A stretch of DNA of 25,736 nucleotides. Source: Flavicella sp037132785. Lineage in GTDB: Bacteria; Bacteroidota; Bacteroidia; Flavobacteriales; Flavobacteriaceae. Where the stretch lies: the NCBI RefSeq assembly GCF_037132785.1, contig NZ_JBAHZZ010000009.1:1-25736 (forward strand), read 5' to 3'. The notes beneath the pieces are model-generated. The model saw nothing but the letters and a program-made list of their open reading frames with translations, ran no database searches and was not told where the DNA came from. The translations under genes were made by a program, and so were the position numbers. Below, one piece after another: positions 1-8,444 of the stretch; the first letter of the stretch is position 1, and each line of letters opens with the position of its first letter.

Positions 1-85
1 TTTTGGCTAAATAAGCCTTACAAGCTTCATCATTTGGCAGTTCTTTTATAAAACTCAGTATATTTTGACCTTGAAAAACATCCAT
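1..85 (-). CDS. IS1595-family transposase, N-terminal fragment (runs off left edge)
   Basis: Reading leftward from the ATG at 85-83, 28 codons stay open to the window edge. The peptide starts MDVFQGQNILSFIKELP and continues through DEACKAYLAK. The short F-x-G-(K/Q) opening, then an (E/D)-x-C-K-x-Y-L-A motif, is how Bacteroidota IS1595-type transposases begin, just before their zinc-ribbon and ISXO2-like DDE domains. The catalytic part lies outside the window, so I cannot say whether the element is intact. No terminal inverted repeat could be placed in the upstream DNA. The family call comes from memory of the N-terminal pattern, not from an alignment. Confidence 0.6.
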   Translation of the reverse strand, partial: MDVFQGQNILSFIKELPNDEACKAYLAK

Positions 86-531
86 ATCTGTTATATTTAA
101 TGACACTAAGATACAGAAACTAAATGACTAACTCAGTAAAAAGAATAGAGATGTGTTATATCAAAAACAGCAACAAATCGCTAACAAAATATATATTTCA
201 TACGGACTTTTTCGATAAATGAAGTTTGAAATTTCGATGAAAGTGTTGTCGATAAATAGAAAGTTGAAGTACTTTAAAATCCCACACGAAAACAGAGTGT
301 ACAGGCATTGATCGGCAATAAATACTTCAATGTGAACTGTAATTAAGGTGGTAGCCCACTCTTAAATTCCAATAATAAATGGAGCTTTTATAGGGGTACA
401 TTAAAGTTGATCTTTTCAGGAGAAAAGGAGCAATTGAGTTTGTCGTTCGAAATCGATATAGTAACGATAGATGTTGTTAAATTAAAATTGATATAATTAT
501 AATATATTTGATAAATATTAAATTATAAAAT
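86..531. other. Gene-poor region between IS fragment and kinase gene
   Basis: About 446 bases with no intact gene. The left part is the upstream side of the transposase fragment. Positions 212-220 and 249-257 share the 9-mer tcgataaat followed by similar AAGTT-rich sequence, with a third partial copy (tcgat) at 234-238. A 49-codon frame without a plausible start lies at 347-496 and is listed separately. The last 50 bases before the kinase are almost pure A/T, as expected for a Bacteroidota leader, but I could not assign a confident -33/-7 pair. Confidence 0.5.
347..496 (+). pseudogene. Possible decayed coding tail, unknown protein
   Basis: A 49-codon open stretch follows an in-frame TAA at 344-346 and ends at TAA 494-496. 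It has no ATG, GTG or suitable start at its beginning. Its peptide contains GGSPLLNS, then KWSFYRGTLKL, then SGEKEQLSLSFEIDIVTI, with alternating hydrophobic residues that look like the last beta strands of a protein. The same frame is open for some 20 codons before the TAA. This may be the remnant of a gene broken by the neighbouring IS, or chance; I recognise no family. Confidence 0.2.
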
Positions 532-1386
532 ATGATTTTAATAGCAGATGGAGGTTCAACCAAGGTAGATTGGATTGCTTTAGATGAGCAAAAGAATGAA
601 TTATTTAAAATAAGAACACAGGGATTAAATCCTGCCGTTGTTGAAGAAAAAGTATTGAAAGAAAGAGTCCTTTCAGCAAAGGAGTTTTCAGAGAATTTGG
701 ATCAGGTAACACAAGTGTTTTTCTATGGTGCAGGTTGTGGAACTAAGGTTGCTACTAAAATTTTAAAAGATCTTTTAGAAGAGTTGTTTTCAAATGCTAC
801 TGTAATTGTAGAGGAAGACATGTTGGCTGCTGTTTATGCTGCTACAGGAAGTGATCCGGCTATTGTTTGTATTTTAGGAACAGGCTCAAACAGTTGTTTT
901 TATGACGGTAAAGAAACTCATATGAATACTGTTTCTTTGGGTTATATGTTGATGGATGAGGCAAGTGGAAATTATTTTGGAAAAAGATTAATTCGCAATT
1001 ATTATTACAAAACAATGCCAGCTCATATTGCTGCTAAGTTTGAAGAATCATATGATTTGTCGCCAGATACAGTAAAACACAAATTATACAAAGAACCGAA
1101 CCCAAATACGTATTTAGCTGATTTTGCTAGTTTTATGTTTCAGTTTAAAGAAGAAACTTATGTAAAGGAAATGATGGAATCTGGTTTCGATGAGTTTTTT
1201 GTGACTCGTGTTTTACCTTTTGAAAAGGATAAGTCGACACCAATTTATTTTATTGGATCAATAGCTCATTATTTTTACGATATTTTAAAAAAAGTTGCTG
1301 ATAAATACGAATTGAATCTTGCAGGTGTTATACAACGTCCTATAGATAACCTTATAAAATATCATAAAGAGTATTTAATCAAATAA
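532..1386 (+). CDS. N-acetylglucosamine kinase-like protein (BadF/BadG/BcrA/BcrD ATPase family)
   Basis: A 284-residue ASKHA-fold sugar kinase, most likely phosphorylating the 6-hydroxyl of GlcNAc or a related amino sugar with ATP in the cytoplasm, as in amino-sugar or cell-wall recycling. The phosphate-1 loop is at the extreme N-terminus (ADGGSTKVDW, residues 5-14), a conserved acidic segment (VEEDMLAAV) sits near residue 96, the phosphate-2 loop is ILGTGSNS (114-121), and the adenosine-side motif is IYFIGSIAHYF near the C-terminus. The GYMLMDEASGNYFGK segment is typical of the family. Length matches bacterial members of about 280-290 residues. The ATG at 532 is preceded by a long A/T leader and by no in-frame alternative. 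Its 3' end overlaps murF tail to tail by 12 bases. The exact sugar is not proven by sequence. Confidence 0.85.
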   Translation: MILIADGGSTKVDWIALDEQKNELFKIRTQGLNPAVVEEKVLKERVLSAKEFSENLDQVTQVFFYGAGCGTKVATKILKDLLEELFSNATVIVEEDMLAAVYAATGSDPAIVCILGTGSNSCFYDGKETHMNTVSLGYMLMDEASGNYFGKRLIRNYYYKTMPAHIAAKFEESYDLSPDTVKHKLYKEPNPNTYLADFASFMFQFKEETYVKEMMESGFDEFFVTRVLPFEKDKSTPIYFIGSIAHYFYDILKKVADKYELNLAGVIQRPIDNLIKYHKEYLIK

Positions 1387-2625
1387 TTCTAGGGTTCTCT
1401 CTAGTGCCATGCCTCTTGAGCCTTTAATAAGATAGGTAGCAGAGGTTGGATGAAATGATTTTTTAAAAGCCTCAAAGGTCGAATGTAAATTCGATTTTGA
1501 GGCTTTTGTTTTTGAAAAATGTTTTCCGATTAGATGGATTTCATTAGGACATAAGGATTCAGCTAGATTTAAAATAGCTTGATGTTCTTGATTACTAGTC
1601 TTACCAAGTTCAAACATATCACCTAGGATAATGATTTTTTTTGTTGCAGAAATTTGTTTAAAATTATTTAATGCAGCCTCCATACTAGTAGGGTTTGCGT
1701 TATAAGCATCTAAAATAATTTTAGATTTTCCTTTTTCTATGATTTGAGATCTGTTATTGGTTGGGCGGTAGCTTTCTATAGCCAATTTAATATCCGTTGC
1801 TGAGACGTTAAAATATTCTCCAATAGCAATTGCCGCATTTAGATTGCTAAAATTGTATTTCCCAATTAAATGAGTATGAATTTCCAAGCCAGCATATTCT
1901 ATTACTAAAAAAGGATCTGTTTTCAGTAAGTTGGTTTTATCTCCAAAATAAATTGAATCTAGGTTAGTGGTTAATTTTACTTGAATAGGATCTTTACTGT
2001 TGATAAATACTTTTCGATTGTTTGCTTTTAGATAATCAAATAATTCCGTTTTTCCTTTTATAACCCCTTCAAGACTTCCAAAACCTTCTAAATGTGCTTT
2101 GCCGAAATTTGTGATATAACCGAAATCAGGTTCTGTAATAGAAGTTAAAAGTTCAATTTCATGTAAGTGATTGGCTCCCATTTCCACAATTCCTATTTCT
2201 GTTTTTTCAGTGAAAGATAATAGTGTAAGAGGAACACCAATATGGTTGTTTAAGTTTCCTGCTGTTGCAGTGGTGTTAAATTTTTTAGATAAAACGACAT
2301 GGATTAATTCTTTTGTCGTTGTTTTACCATTACTACCCGTTAATGAAATGATTTTAGTATTTAGTTCTCGTCTGTGGTAATTTGCTAATTTTTGTAGCGT
2401 TTTTAAAACATCTTTTACTAAAATAGTTTTATCACTCGTATCGAATTCAGGTTCATCTATTATAGCATAAATAGCTCCTGATTTCAGTGCTTTTTCTGCA
2501 AACTTATTACCATTGAAGTTTTCTCCTTTTAAGGCGAAGAAGATAGTGTTATTAGTGATATTTCTAGTATCAGTAATAACTCCATTACTCTGTTTAAAGT
2601 ATTTGTAGATAGTTGATATTCGCAT
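1375..2625 (-). CDS. murF: UDP-N-acetylmuramoyl-tripeptide--D-alanyl-D-alanine ligase
   Basis: A 416-residue cytoplasmic Mur ligase that adds D-Ala-D-Ala to UDP-MurNAc-tripeptide, the last cytoplasmic step of the peptidoglycan peptide. The N-terminal substrate domain includes VITDTRNI and FFALKGENFNG, with the second of these typical of MurF. The ATP-binding P-loop is TGSNGKTTTK (residues 96-105). The central domain shows EMGANHLHEI and ITNFGKAHLEGFGS, and the C-terminal domain shows DAYNANPTSM and LGDMFELG. The length is slightly below the usual 420-460. It lies downstream of gldJ on the same strand, but a hairpin terminator sits in the 68-base gap, so it probably has its own promoter. The stop overlaps the end of the facing kinase gene and no terminator is visible there. 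Confidence 0.95.
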   Translation of the reverse strand: MRISTIYKYFKQSNGVITDTRNITNNTIFFALKGENFNGNKFAEKALKSGAIYAIIDEPEFDTSDKTILVKDVLKTLQKLANYHRRELNTKIISLTGSNGKTTTKELIHVVLSKKFNTTATAGNLNNHIGVPLTLLSFTEKTEIGIVEMGANHLHEIELLTSITEPDFGYITNFGKAHLEGFGSLEGVIKGKTELFDYLKANNRKVFINSKDPIQVKLTTNLDSIYFGDKTNLLKTDPFLVIEYAGLEIHTHLIGKYNFSNLNAAIAIGEYFNVSATDIKLAIESYRPTNNRSQIIEKGKSKIILDAYNANPTSMEAALNNFKQISATKKIIILGDMFELGKTSNQEHQAILNLAESLCPNEIHLIGKHFSKTKASKSNLHSTFEAFKKSFHPTSATYLIKGSRGMALERTLELFD

Positions 2626-2643
2626 ATGAAAATAATTTTATAA

Positions 2644-2673
2644 CAAAAAAACCTCACTAAAAATTAGTAAGGT
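2644..2673 (-). terminator. Rho-independent terminator after gldJ
   Basis: Read on the minus strand, ACCTTACTAA pairs with TTAGTGAGGT (10 bp including one G-U pair) around a TTT loop, followed by a run of seven T. It lies 20 bases after the gldJ stop and 18 bases before the murF start, so it should separate the two transcripts. Confidence 0.75.
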
Positions 2674-2693
2674 CTTTTTTGTTTAATTTTATC

Positions 2694-4394
2694 CTATTTA
2701 TGATAAATACTTCTTTTCGATCCTGACATATTTCCAACTTTATCTAAAGCGCATCGGAATCCAATAAATTCTGTTGCCATATATTGTGGTAAATATCTTC
2801 TTTGAGCAGGATCTAACCAAAATTCACGGTCTTTCCAAGATCCACCTTTATAGACTCTTGTTTCGTCTCCGATTAAAGTAGTTCTCATCTTATTATCGTA
2901 AACGATTTTTAACTCACCCGTATCAGAATCTAATGTTGTCACAGGGTCTAATGGCGAATTATACATTCTAGGAATGTTATCCACTTCTGAGATATCTAGA
3001 TTGTAATGTATTGAGTTTCTTATATCTCCATCACCTAAACTTGAATTGTTCGATTGTATATAATTAGACTTTAATTGTGCATCCTCCTTTGTAATAGGTT
3101 CATAAAGTACTCTGCCAGGAATATTTTTTATGTAAATTTTACCATTAGGAAGTGTGTCATATAATACATCATTGTAGTCTGCAATAATTACGTTCCCACT
3201 TGAGTCAATGGTTTTTTTTAGAAATAAATTACCTCTTACATAATTGAAGTCATTCATTTCTGTATCGATATTAGGTCTGTAAACATCATAAACCCATTCT
3301 GCAACATTTCCAGCCATGTCATATAAGCCAAAAGCATTTGGAGGGTATGATTTAACTTTATTAGTAATGTCTGCCCCGTCACTACTCCAGCCAGCTAAAC
3401 CACTATAATCTCCTTTTCCTTGTTTAAAATTAGCCAATTGATTACCGCGGTTTTTTGAAGAATTACTTCTAGTATATTTTCCACTCCATGGATATTTTTT
3501 ACGACCTTTTAAAGTGTTATATTCTCTGTTTTCAACATCGGCTTTGGCGGCATATTCCCATTCTGCCTCTGTAGGAAGCCTAAAGTCTGGATATAAAATA
3601 CCATCATGTGGTTTTACATGTCTACCTTTAAAACTGTTTTCAACAGGATCTCCTATTACATTAGATTTCCTGTTGCTCTTTAACCCTTTTTTATAGATTG
3701 TTGAATTTCCATCAAAAAGTAAATTTGGGTTTGAATAATATGCATCTGTATTAAAGTGATTCTTACCTTCAACTGAAATAGAATCTTCATTAAATAAATT
3801 TTTAATGATTCCTAAATCCATCAATATTTTTTCATTTACCCTATCAGTTCTCCATTCACAAAAGTCGTTTGCCTGAGACCAGCTTACACCAACAACAGGG
3901 TAATTTGCATAAGCAGGATGTCTTAAGTAAGTTCCACTTAATGATTCGTTGCTACCCATAGCATTTCTCCAAACTAACGTGTCAGGTAAAGCTGCTTTAT
4001 AAATATGACTATAATTATCTCCTCGAGGAGGGAAAACACGCTCTAACCACATTAAATAAAAGAGGTACTCTGAGTTGGTGACTTCAGATTCATCTAAATA
4101 AAAAGATCGAATTTGCATTCTTTTAGGTGTTGTGTTCCAATCAGACATAATGTCCTCTTGTACACTTCCCATCGTAAAAGTGCCCCCTTCAATCAATACC
4201 ATCGATGTAGGGGTTTTAAGTTCTTTGTATTGATTATTAACCGAAAATCCTCCATAATCAGGGTCGTTAAATTTCCATCCAGTGAGTGTAGAGGTATTTG
4301 ATTTGTTATTTGTTGTTGAGAATTTACTACAATTAACCAAGCTAAAAATTAATAAAGCAAAGGCTAAATATTTTATTTTAAACAAAATGTTCAT
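2694..4394 (-). CDS. gldJ: Gliding motility lipoprotein GldJ (SUMF1/FGE-like fold)
   Basis: A 566-residue lipoprotein. The signal peptide ends in a lipobox (SLVNC, lipidated Cys22). The rest is a formylglycine-generating-enzyme-like domain with EGGTFTMGS, YPVVGVSWSQANDFCEW, DFRLPTEAEWEYAAK, YDMAGNVAEWVYD and, near the C-terminus, KGGSWKDREFW and IGFRCALD. In the family it is a periplasm-facing outer-membrane lipoprotein required for gliding and type IX secretion. It is related to GldK, which forms rings with GldN; in Flavobacterium johnsoniae the far C-terminus of GldJ was shown to be needed for gliding but not for secretion. Here the C-terminus is complete and basic (SGSKRSIYHK). It is divergently transcribed from porU, with about 200 bases between them. 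Confidence 0.95.
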   Translation of the reverse strand: MNILFKIKYLAFALLIFSLVNCSKFSTTNNKSNTSTLTGWKFNDPDYGGFSVNNQYKELKTPTSMVLIEGGTFTMGSVQEDIMSDWNTTPKRMQIRSFYLDESEVTNSEYLFYLMWLERVFPPRGDNYSHIYKAALPDTLVWRNAMGSNESLSGTYLRHPAYANYPVVGVSWSQANDFCEWRTDRVNEKILMDLGIIKNLFNEDSISVEGKNHFNTDAYYSNPNLLFDGNSTIYKKGLKSNRKSNVIGDPVENSFKGRHVKPHDGILYPDFRLPTEAEWEYAAKADVENREYNTLKGRKKYPWSGKYTRSNSSKNRGNQLANFKQGKGDYSGLAGWSSDGADITNKVKSYPPNAFGLYDMAGNVAEWVYDVYRPNIDTEMNDFNYVRGNLFLKKTIDSSGNVIIADYNDVLYDTLPNGKIYIKNIPGRVLYEPITKEDAQLKSNYIQSNNSSLGDGDIRNSIHYNLDISEVDNIPRMYNSPLDPVTTLDSDTGELKIVYDNKMRTTLIGDETRVYKGGSWKDREFWLDPAQRRYLPQYMATEFIGFRCALDKVGNMSGSKRSIYHK

Positions 4395-4430
4395 ATTTGA
4401 TTTGATATTTTAGGGCATTTTAATCATACT

Positions 4431-4464
4431 GCAATTTACACTAATTATGGTTTTTCGCAATAAA
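4431..4464 (-). promoter_or_regulatory. Candidate gldJ promoter (Bacteroidota type)
   Basis: On the minus strand TTTATTG (4464-4458) is followed after 19 bases by TAAATTGC (4438-4431). This resembles the -33 TTG / -7 TAnnTTTG arrangement of Bacteroidota primary promoters, with two mismatches in the -7 box. It lies about 40 bases upstream of the gldJ start. Confidence 0.4.
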
Positions 4465-4526
4465 TTCAGAATAAAATACTTTGTTGGTAATATTGTTAAT
4501 GATCTATAGGTGTCTTTTTATAACGA

Positions 4527-4558
4527 TTGGTTTATTCCTTTATTATATGTTATCTTGC
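4527..4558 (+). promoter_or_regulatory. Candidate porU promoter (Bacteroidota type)
   Basis: TTG at 4527-4529, 21 bases, then TATCTTGC at 4551-4558, close to the Bacteroidota -33/-7 pattern TTTG-N(17-23)-TAnnTTTG. A start of transcription near 4563-4566 would give a short leader of about 25 bases before the ATG at 4591. Confidence 0.4.
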
Positions 4559-4590
4559 AGTTGCGAAAAATAAATGTTATTTCGTAAAGA

Positions 4591-7500
4591 ATGAAGGTGC
4601 TTTTTAGAAAATATTTTATCCTATCAATTTTAATTCTGTTCTCTACAACAGGAGTGGTGCTCAAAGCTCAAACTAAGCATTTTTCTCTTAATTGGGATAT
4701 GGATGCAGAAATAGAAATCTCCAATGGGGTTAAGTTTTCAGTACCCTTAGTTGAAAACAATTTCCTTGATGCAAACGAGAATCCTTTGTTTCAAAGTTAT
4801 TGGGATATTGGCACAGGATATAATAAAGTATCTTATAGATTGAAAAATATAGTTTTTGAAAATGTAGGAGAAAGTTATCAAAATTTATTTAATCTAGAGT
4901 TCGTTTCGGAAGATGTTGTGAGTAGCTTAGAAATTTCACGTTCGCCTAGTGCTTATGGAGTAACATTAATGGTTTTTCCTCTCGTGAAAGAAGGGAAAAC
5001 AGTAAGAAAAATTGTCTCTTTTGATATAGAATATCAATTGTTTAGTGTTTCTACGAAGTCTTTGAAAACGAGTTCAACTAATAATTCGGTGTTGCAAACA
5101 GGGAATTGGTATAAGTTCTCAATTGATAAAACAGGAATTTTTAAACTTGATAAAAGTTTTATTGAAAGTTTAGGACTGTCAGTATCAGATATTGATCCTA
5201 AGGATATTAGAATTTATGGAAATGGGGGGGGGATGTTGCCAAATTTGAACAGTGATTTTCGTTACGATGATTTGCAAGAGAATGCGATATATGTAAACGG
5301 TGAAGATGATAACTCTTTTAATGATGATGATTTTGTTTTATTTTACGGCAAAGGAGCACATGATTGGTTGGTTTCTGACGAGAGTGAAATTTCACATAGG
5401 CAAAATATATATTCAGAAGAAGCTTATTATTTTTTGAATGTCGATATAGGAAGAGGAAAAAGGATTAGTGAAGCTGCTGAGGTAGTAAGTCCTGCTACAG
5501 ATCTCATTACAACATATAAAGATTATATCGTTTATGAGGATGATTTGGTGAATTTAATAGGGGCTGGTCAGCAATGGTTTGGGGATTCTTTTTCTGTAAC
5601 TAATAATCGTGATTATAATTTTAATTTTGAAAATATTGATGTTTCAAAACAAATAAAAATTAAAGTAAGGGGAGCATCAACATCTAATATTGCTACAAAT
5701 ATGCTAGTTTCTGTTGACGATACTGAAGTATTAACCTTGAGCTATTCAAGTATCACTGATTCTCAAATGGCTAGAGCTGCAGTTAATTCTGTTGAAGTTG
5801 TTGCTAAAGGACCCAATATTGATGTAAATATTATTTATAACAATAATGGTAATCCAGCATCGGATGCATTTTTGGACTATATAGAGATTATTGGAGGTAA
5901 GCTATTAATTGCTTCTGGGAGTCAATTCTTGTTTAGGAATTTTATTTCTCAACAAAATTCTAGAATTCTAGAATATTCAATTTCCAATTTATCAAATATT
6001 GATATGGTTTGGGATGTTACAAATTCTATAGAACCCAAATTGATTACAAATCAGAGCTCAGGGGAGAATTTTGTTTTTAAAGCGAATTCGGGAATTCTAG
6101 GGGAATATGCTGTTTTGAATGATACGGATTATTATTTGCCAAAATTAATATCTAATGGTCCGATAGGGAATCAGAATTTACATGGGTTAAAAGATATTCA
6201 ATACCTTTTAATAACAAATGAAAATTTATCAAGTCAGGCTCAAAGGTTGGCAGATTACCATAGTACGAATTCGGATTTGAGCACAAAAGTAGTTTCTTTA
6301 AAAGAAATTTATAATGAATTTGGCTCAGGAAGTCCCGATATTACTGCAATTAGAGATTTTGTAAAGTATTTGTATGACAATGCTTCTTCTGAGGATTTTA
6401 AAATTAAGTACCTATGTCTTTTTGGAGATTCATCCTATGATTATAAAGACCGTATAGCAAATAATAATAATATTGTTCCGGTATATTTAGCCTATAGTAG
6501 CTTTAGTCTTTCTAGTTCATATGTTACAGATGATTATTATGGGATGATGGATGAGAATGAGGGAGGCATGACTAGTGCTAATAAACAGGATGTTGCAACT
6601 GGCAGAATTTTAGTGTCTGACAATACTGAAGCTGCCATTGTAGTAGATAAAATACTTGCTTATTATGATAGCAGCTCTTATGGTAGTTGGAGGAATTCAA
6701 TAGTCTTTGTTTCGGATGATATGGAGGATGCTTCTGAATTTGATTTTCAAGTGGATTTGGACGCAATAGCCGAATCTATAAAAGAAGAAAAACCACAATA
6801 CAACATTAAAAAAATATATGCAGATTCCTATGTTCAGGTTCAAACAGAAGGGGGATCTAGGTATCCTGATGTGAATACAGCGATTTCTAACTCTATGGAT
6901 AGCGGAACACTTCTGTTTAACTATTTTGGTCATGGTAACGAAATTGGGCTTTCTCATAAGAGAATTTTGTCGTTAGATGATATTGACTCTTGGGTTAATT
7001 TTAATAAGTCACCTCTATTTATTACCATAACTTGCGATTTTACAAGATTCGACAATCCGGCTACCTTTACAGCTGGAGAGGAAATTATTATTAGTAGTAA
7101 AGGCGGTTCAGCAAGTTTAATTTCAACAACAAGAGAGGTTTATGTAGATTATGGAAAGCGTTTTAATAAAGCGCTTATTCCTAATGTATTAGGCTTGCAG
7201 GGGAGTGTTCTTTCAAGTGCGGAAGCTCTAATGAATTCGAAAAATGAAGCTCAACTAAGTGATAACCAAAGATTTTTTATTTTTTATTTTGGAGACCCTG
7301 CAATGAAGTTAGGTGTAGCGGAACCAATGATTAAAGTAACACATATTAATGATAAAGACATTTTAGTGTATAGAGATACCTTAAAATCATTATCAAAAAT
7401 TAAAATATCGGGAGAAGTTCAGGATGAAGATGGAAACTTGTTAAATGATTTCAATGGAGAATTGTCAACTATTATTTATGACAAACCCACATTTAAAAGC

Positions 7501-8424
7501 ACTTTAAATAATGATGATTTATATGATGGTGATGGGAACCCATATATATTTACCTTTGAAACACAAGAAAGTAGTATTTTTAAAGGGAAGGCTAATGTAG
7601 AAAACGGATTGTTTAGTTTTGAATTTGTAGTCCCAAAAGACGTAAAATTGGCCTATGGTACATCTAAAATAAGTCTGTATTTTAATAATTTAAGTGATTC
7701 TAAAACTGGCTATGATTTAGAAACGATACTTGGTGGTATAAATGAATCACCAGACCCTGATGACGAAGGACCAGAGATTGAATTATTTATGGAAGATACT
7801 TCTTTTTTAGATGGAGGGAACACTAGCGAAAACCCAGTTTTAATAGCTTATTTTTCGGATAAAAGCGGAATCAATACATCTACAGGGGGAATTGGTCATT
7901 CAATTACTGCCGTAATTGATGGAGATGAAGGGAATCCAATTGAATTGAACGAATTTTACGAGTCTGAATCTGGAGATTTTACTAAAGGTGAAGTAAATTA
8001 TACATTGAGGAATTTAACAGCAGGTCCACATACTTTAAAATTAAAAGTTTGGGATACATACAATAACGCTTCTGATAAAACGTTAAGTTTTACGGTAACT
8101 GAGTCTTCTGAGTTTGTTTTGGAAAATGTATTGAATTATCCGAATCCTTTTATAGATTATACAGAATTTTGGTTTACACATAATCAACCCAATGAATTGT
8201 TGGATGTTAAGATCTACGTTTATACTGTTTCTGGGAAATTGGTAAAATCTATTAGAGAGGTGGTTCAGACATCTGGAAGCTTGTCTCGAACGATAAATTG
8301 GAATGGGAAAGATGATTTTGGAGGCAGAGTAGGTAAAGGAGTTTATGTTTATAAAATAGAAGTAACCAATATTAGTTCAGGAGTAAGAGCCGAGAAATTT
8401 GAAAAATTAGTATTGCTTCAATAA
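4591..8424 (+). CDS. porU: Type IX secretion system sortase PorU
   Basis: A 1277-residue gingipain-like (peptidase family C25) protein that removes the C-terminal signal from type IX cargo at the cell surface and links cargo to an anchor. A type I signal peptide ends near VVLKAQ (residue 27). The propeptide-like region carries FKLDKSFIE and DIRIYGNGGGMLP, both usual in PorU. The catalytic dyad is visible as His781 in NYFGHGNEIG and Cys815 in ITITCDFTRFDNP. The C-terminus (from about residue 1180) is a FlgD-like Ig domain with NYPNPF, YTVSGKLVKS and GKGVYVYKIEV, resembling a cargo signal. Porphyromonas PorU is known to keep its own C-terminal domain. A nine-G run at 5224-5232 falls in codons 212-214. 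porV starts 20 bases after the stop, so the two are surely co-transcribed. Confidence 0.95.
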   Translation: MKVLFRKYFILSILILFSTTGVVLKAQTKHFSLNWDMDAEIEISNGVKFSVPLVENNFLDANENPLFQSYWDIGTGYNKVSYRLKNIVFENVGESYQNLFNLEFVSEDVVSSLEISRSPSAYGVTLMVFPLVKEGKTVRKIVSFDIEYQLFSVSTKSLKTSSTNNSVLQTGNWYKFSIDKTGIFKLDKSFIESLGLSVSDIDPKDIRIYGNGGGMLPNLNSDFRYDDLQENAIYVNGEDDNSFNDDDFVLFYGKGAHDWLVSDESEISHRQNIYSEEAYYFLNVDIGRGKRISEAAEVVSPATDLITTYKDYIVYEDDLVNLIGAGQQWFGDSFSVTNNRDYNFNFENIDVSKQIKIKVRGASTSNIATNMLVSVDDTEVLTLSYSSITDSQMARAAVNSVEVVAKGPNIDVNIIYNNNGNPASDAFLDYIEIIGGKLLIASGSQFLFRNFISQQNSRILEYSISNLSNIDMVWDVTNSIEPKLITNQSSGENFVFKANSGILGEYAVLNDTDYYLPKLISNGPIGNQNLHGLKDIQYLLITNENLSSQAQRLADYHSTNSDLSTKVVSLKEIYNEFGSGSPDITAIRDFVKYLYDNASSEDFKIKYLCLFGDSSYDYKDRIANNNNIVPVYLAYSSFSLSSSYVTDDYYGMMDENEGGMTSANKQDVATGRILVSDNTEAAIVVDKILAYYDSSSYGSWRNSIVFVSDDMEDASEFDFQVDLDAIAESIKEEKPQYNIKKIYADSYVQVQTEGGSRYPDVNTAISNSMDSGTLLFNYFGHGNEIGLSHKRILSLDDIDSWVNFNKSPLFITITCDFTRFDNPATFTAGEEIIISSKGGSASLISTTREVYVDYGKRFNKALIPNVLGLQGSVLSSAEALMNSKNEAQLSDNQRFFIFYFGDPAMKLGVAEPMIKVTHINDKDILVYRDTLKSLSKIKISGEVQDEDGNLLNDFNGELSTIIYDKPTFKSTLNNDDLYDGDGNPYIFTFETQESSIFKGKANVENGLFSFEFVVPKDVKLAYGTSKISLYFNNLSDSKTGYDLETILGGINESPDPDDEGPEIELFMEDTSFLDGGNTSENPVLIAYFSDKSGINTSTGGIGHSITAVIDGDEGNPIELNEFYESESGDFTKGEVNYTLRNLTAGPHTLKLKVWDTYNNASDKTLSFTVTESSEFVLENVLNYPNPFIDYTEFWFTHNQPNELLDVKIYVYTVSGKLVKSIREVVQTSGSLSRTINWNGKDDFGGRVGKGVYVYKIEVTNISSGVRAEKFEKLVLLQ

Positions 8425-8444
8425 GTAGTTAATTATATATAAAA

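Noticed and set aside
2171..2380. Open frame on the plus strand within murF
   Set aside because: It lies wholly inside well-supported murF on the opposite strand, with no family motifs; a shadow frame. The same applies to the other short frames inside gldJ, porU, lipB, tsaD, tamB, gap and the PBP.
5957..5974. Perfect 18-bp palindrome attctagaattctagaat inside porU
   Set aside because: It encodes ordinary residues (NSRILE) in mid-gene, built from overlapping common AT-rich 6-mers. No regulatory role is indicated.
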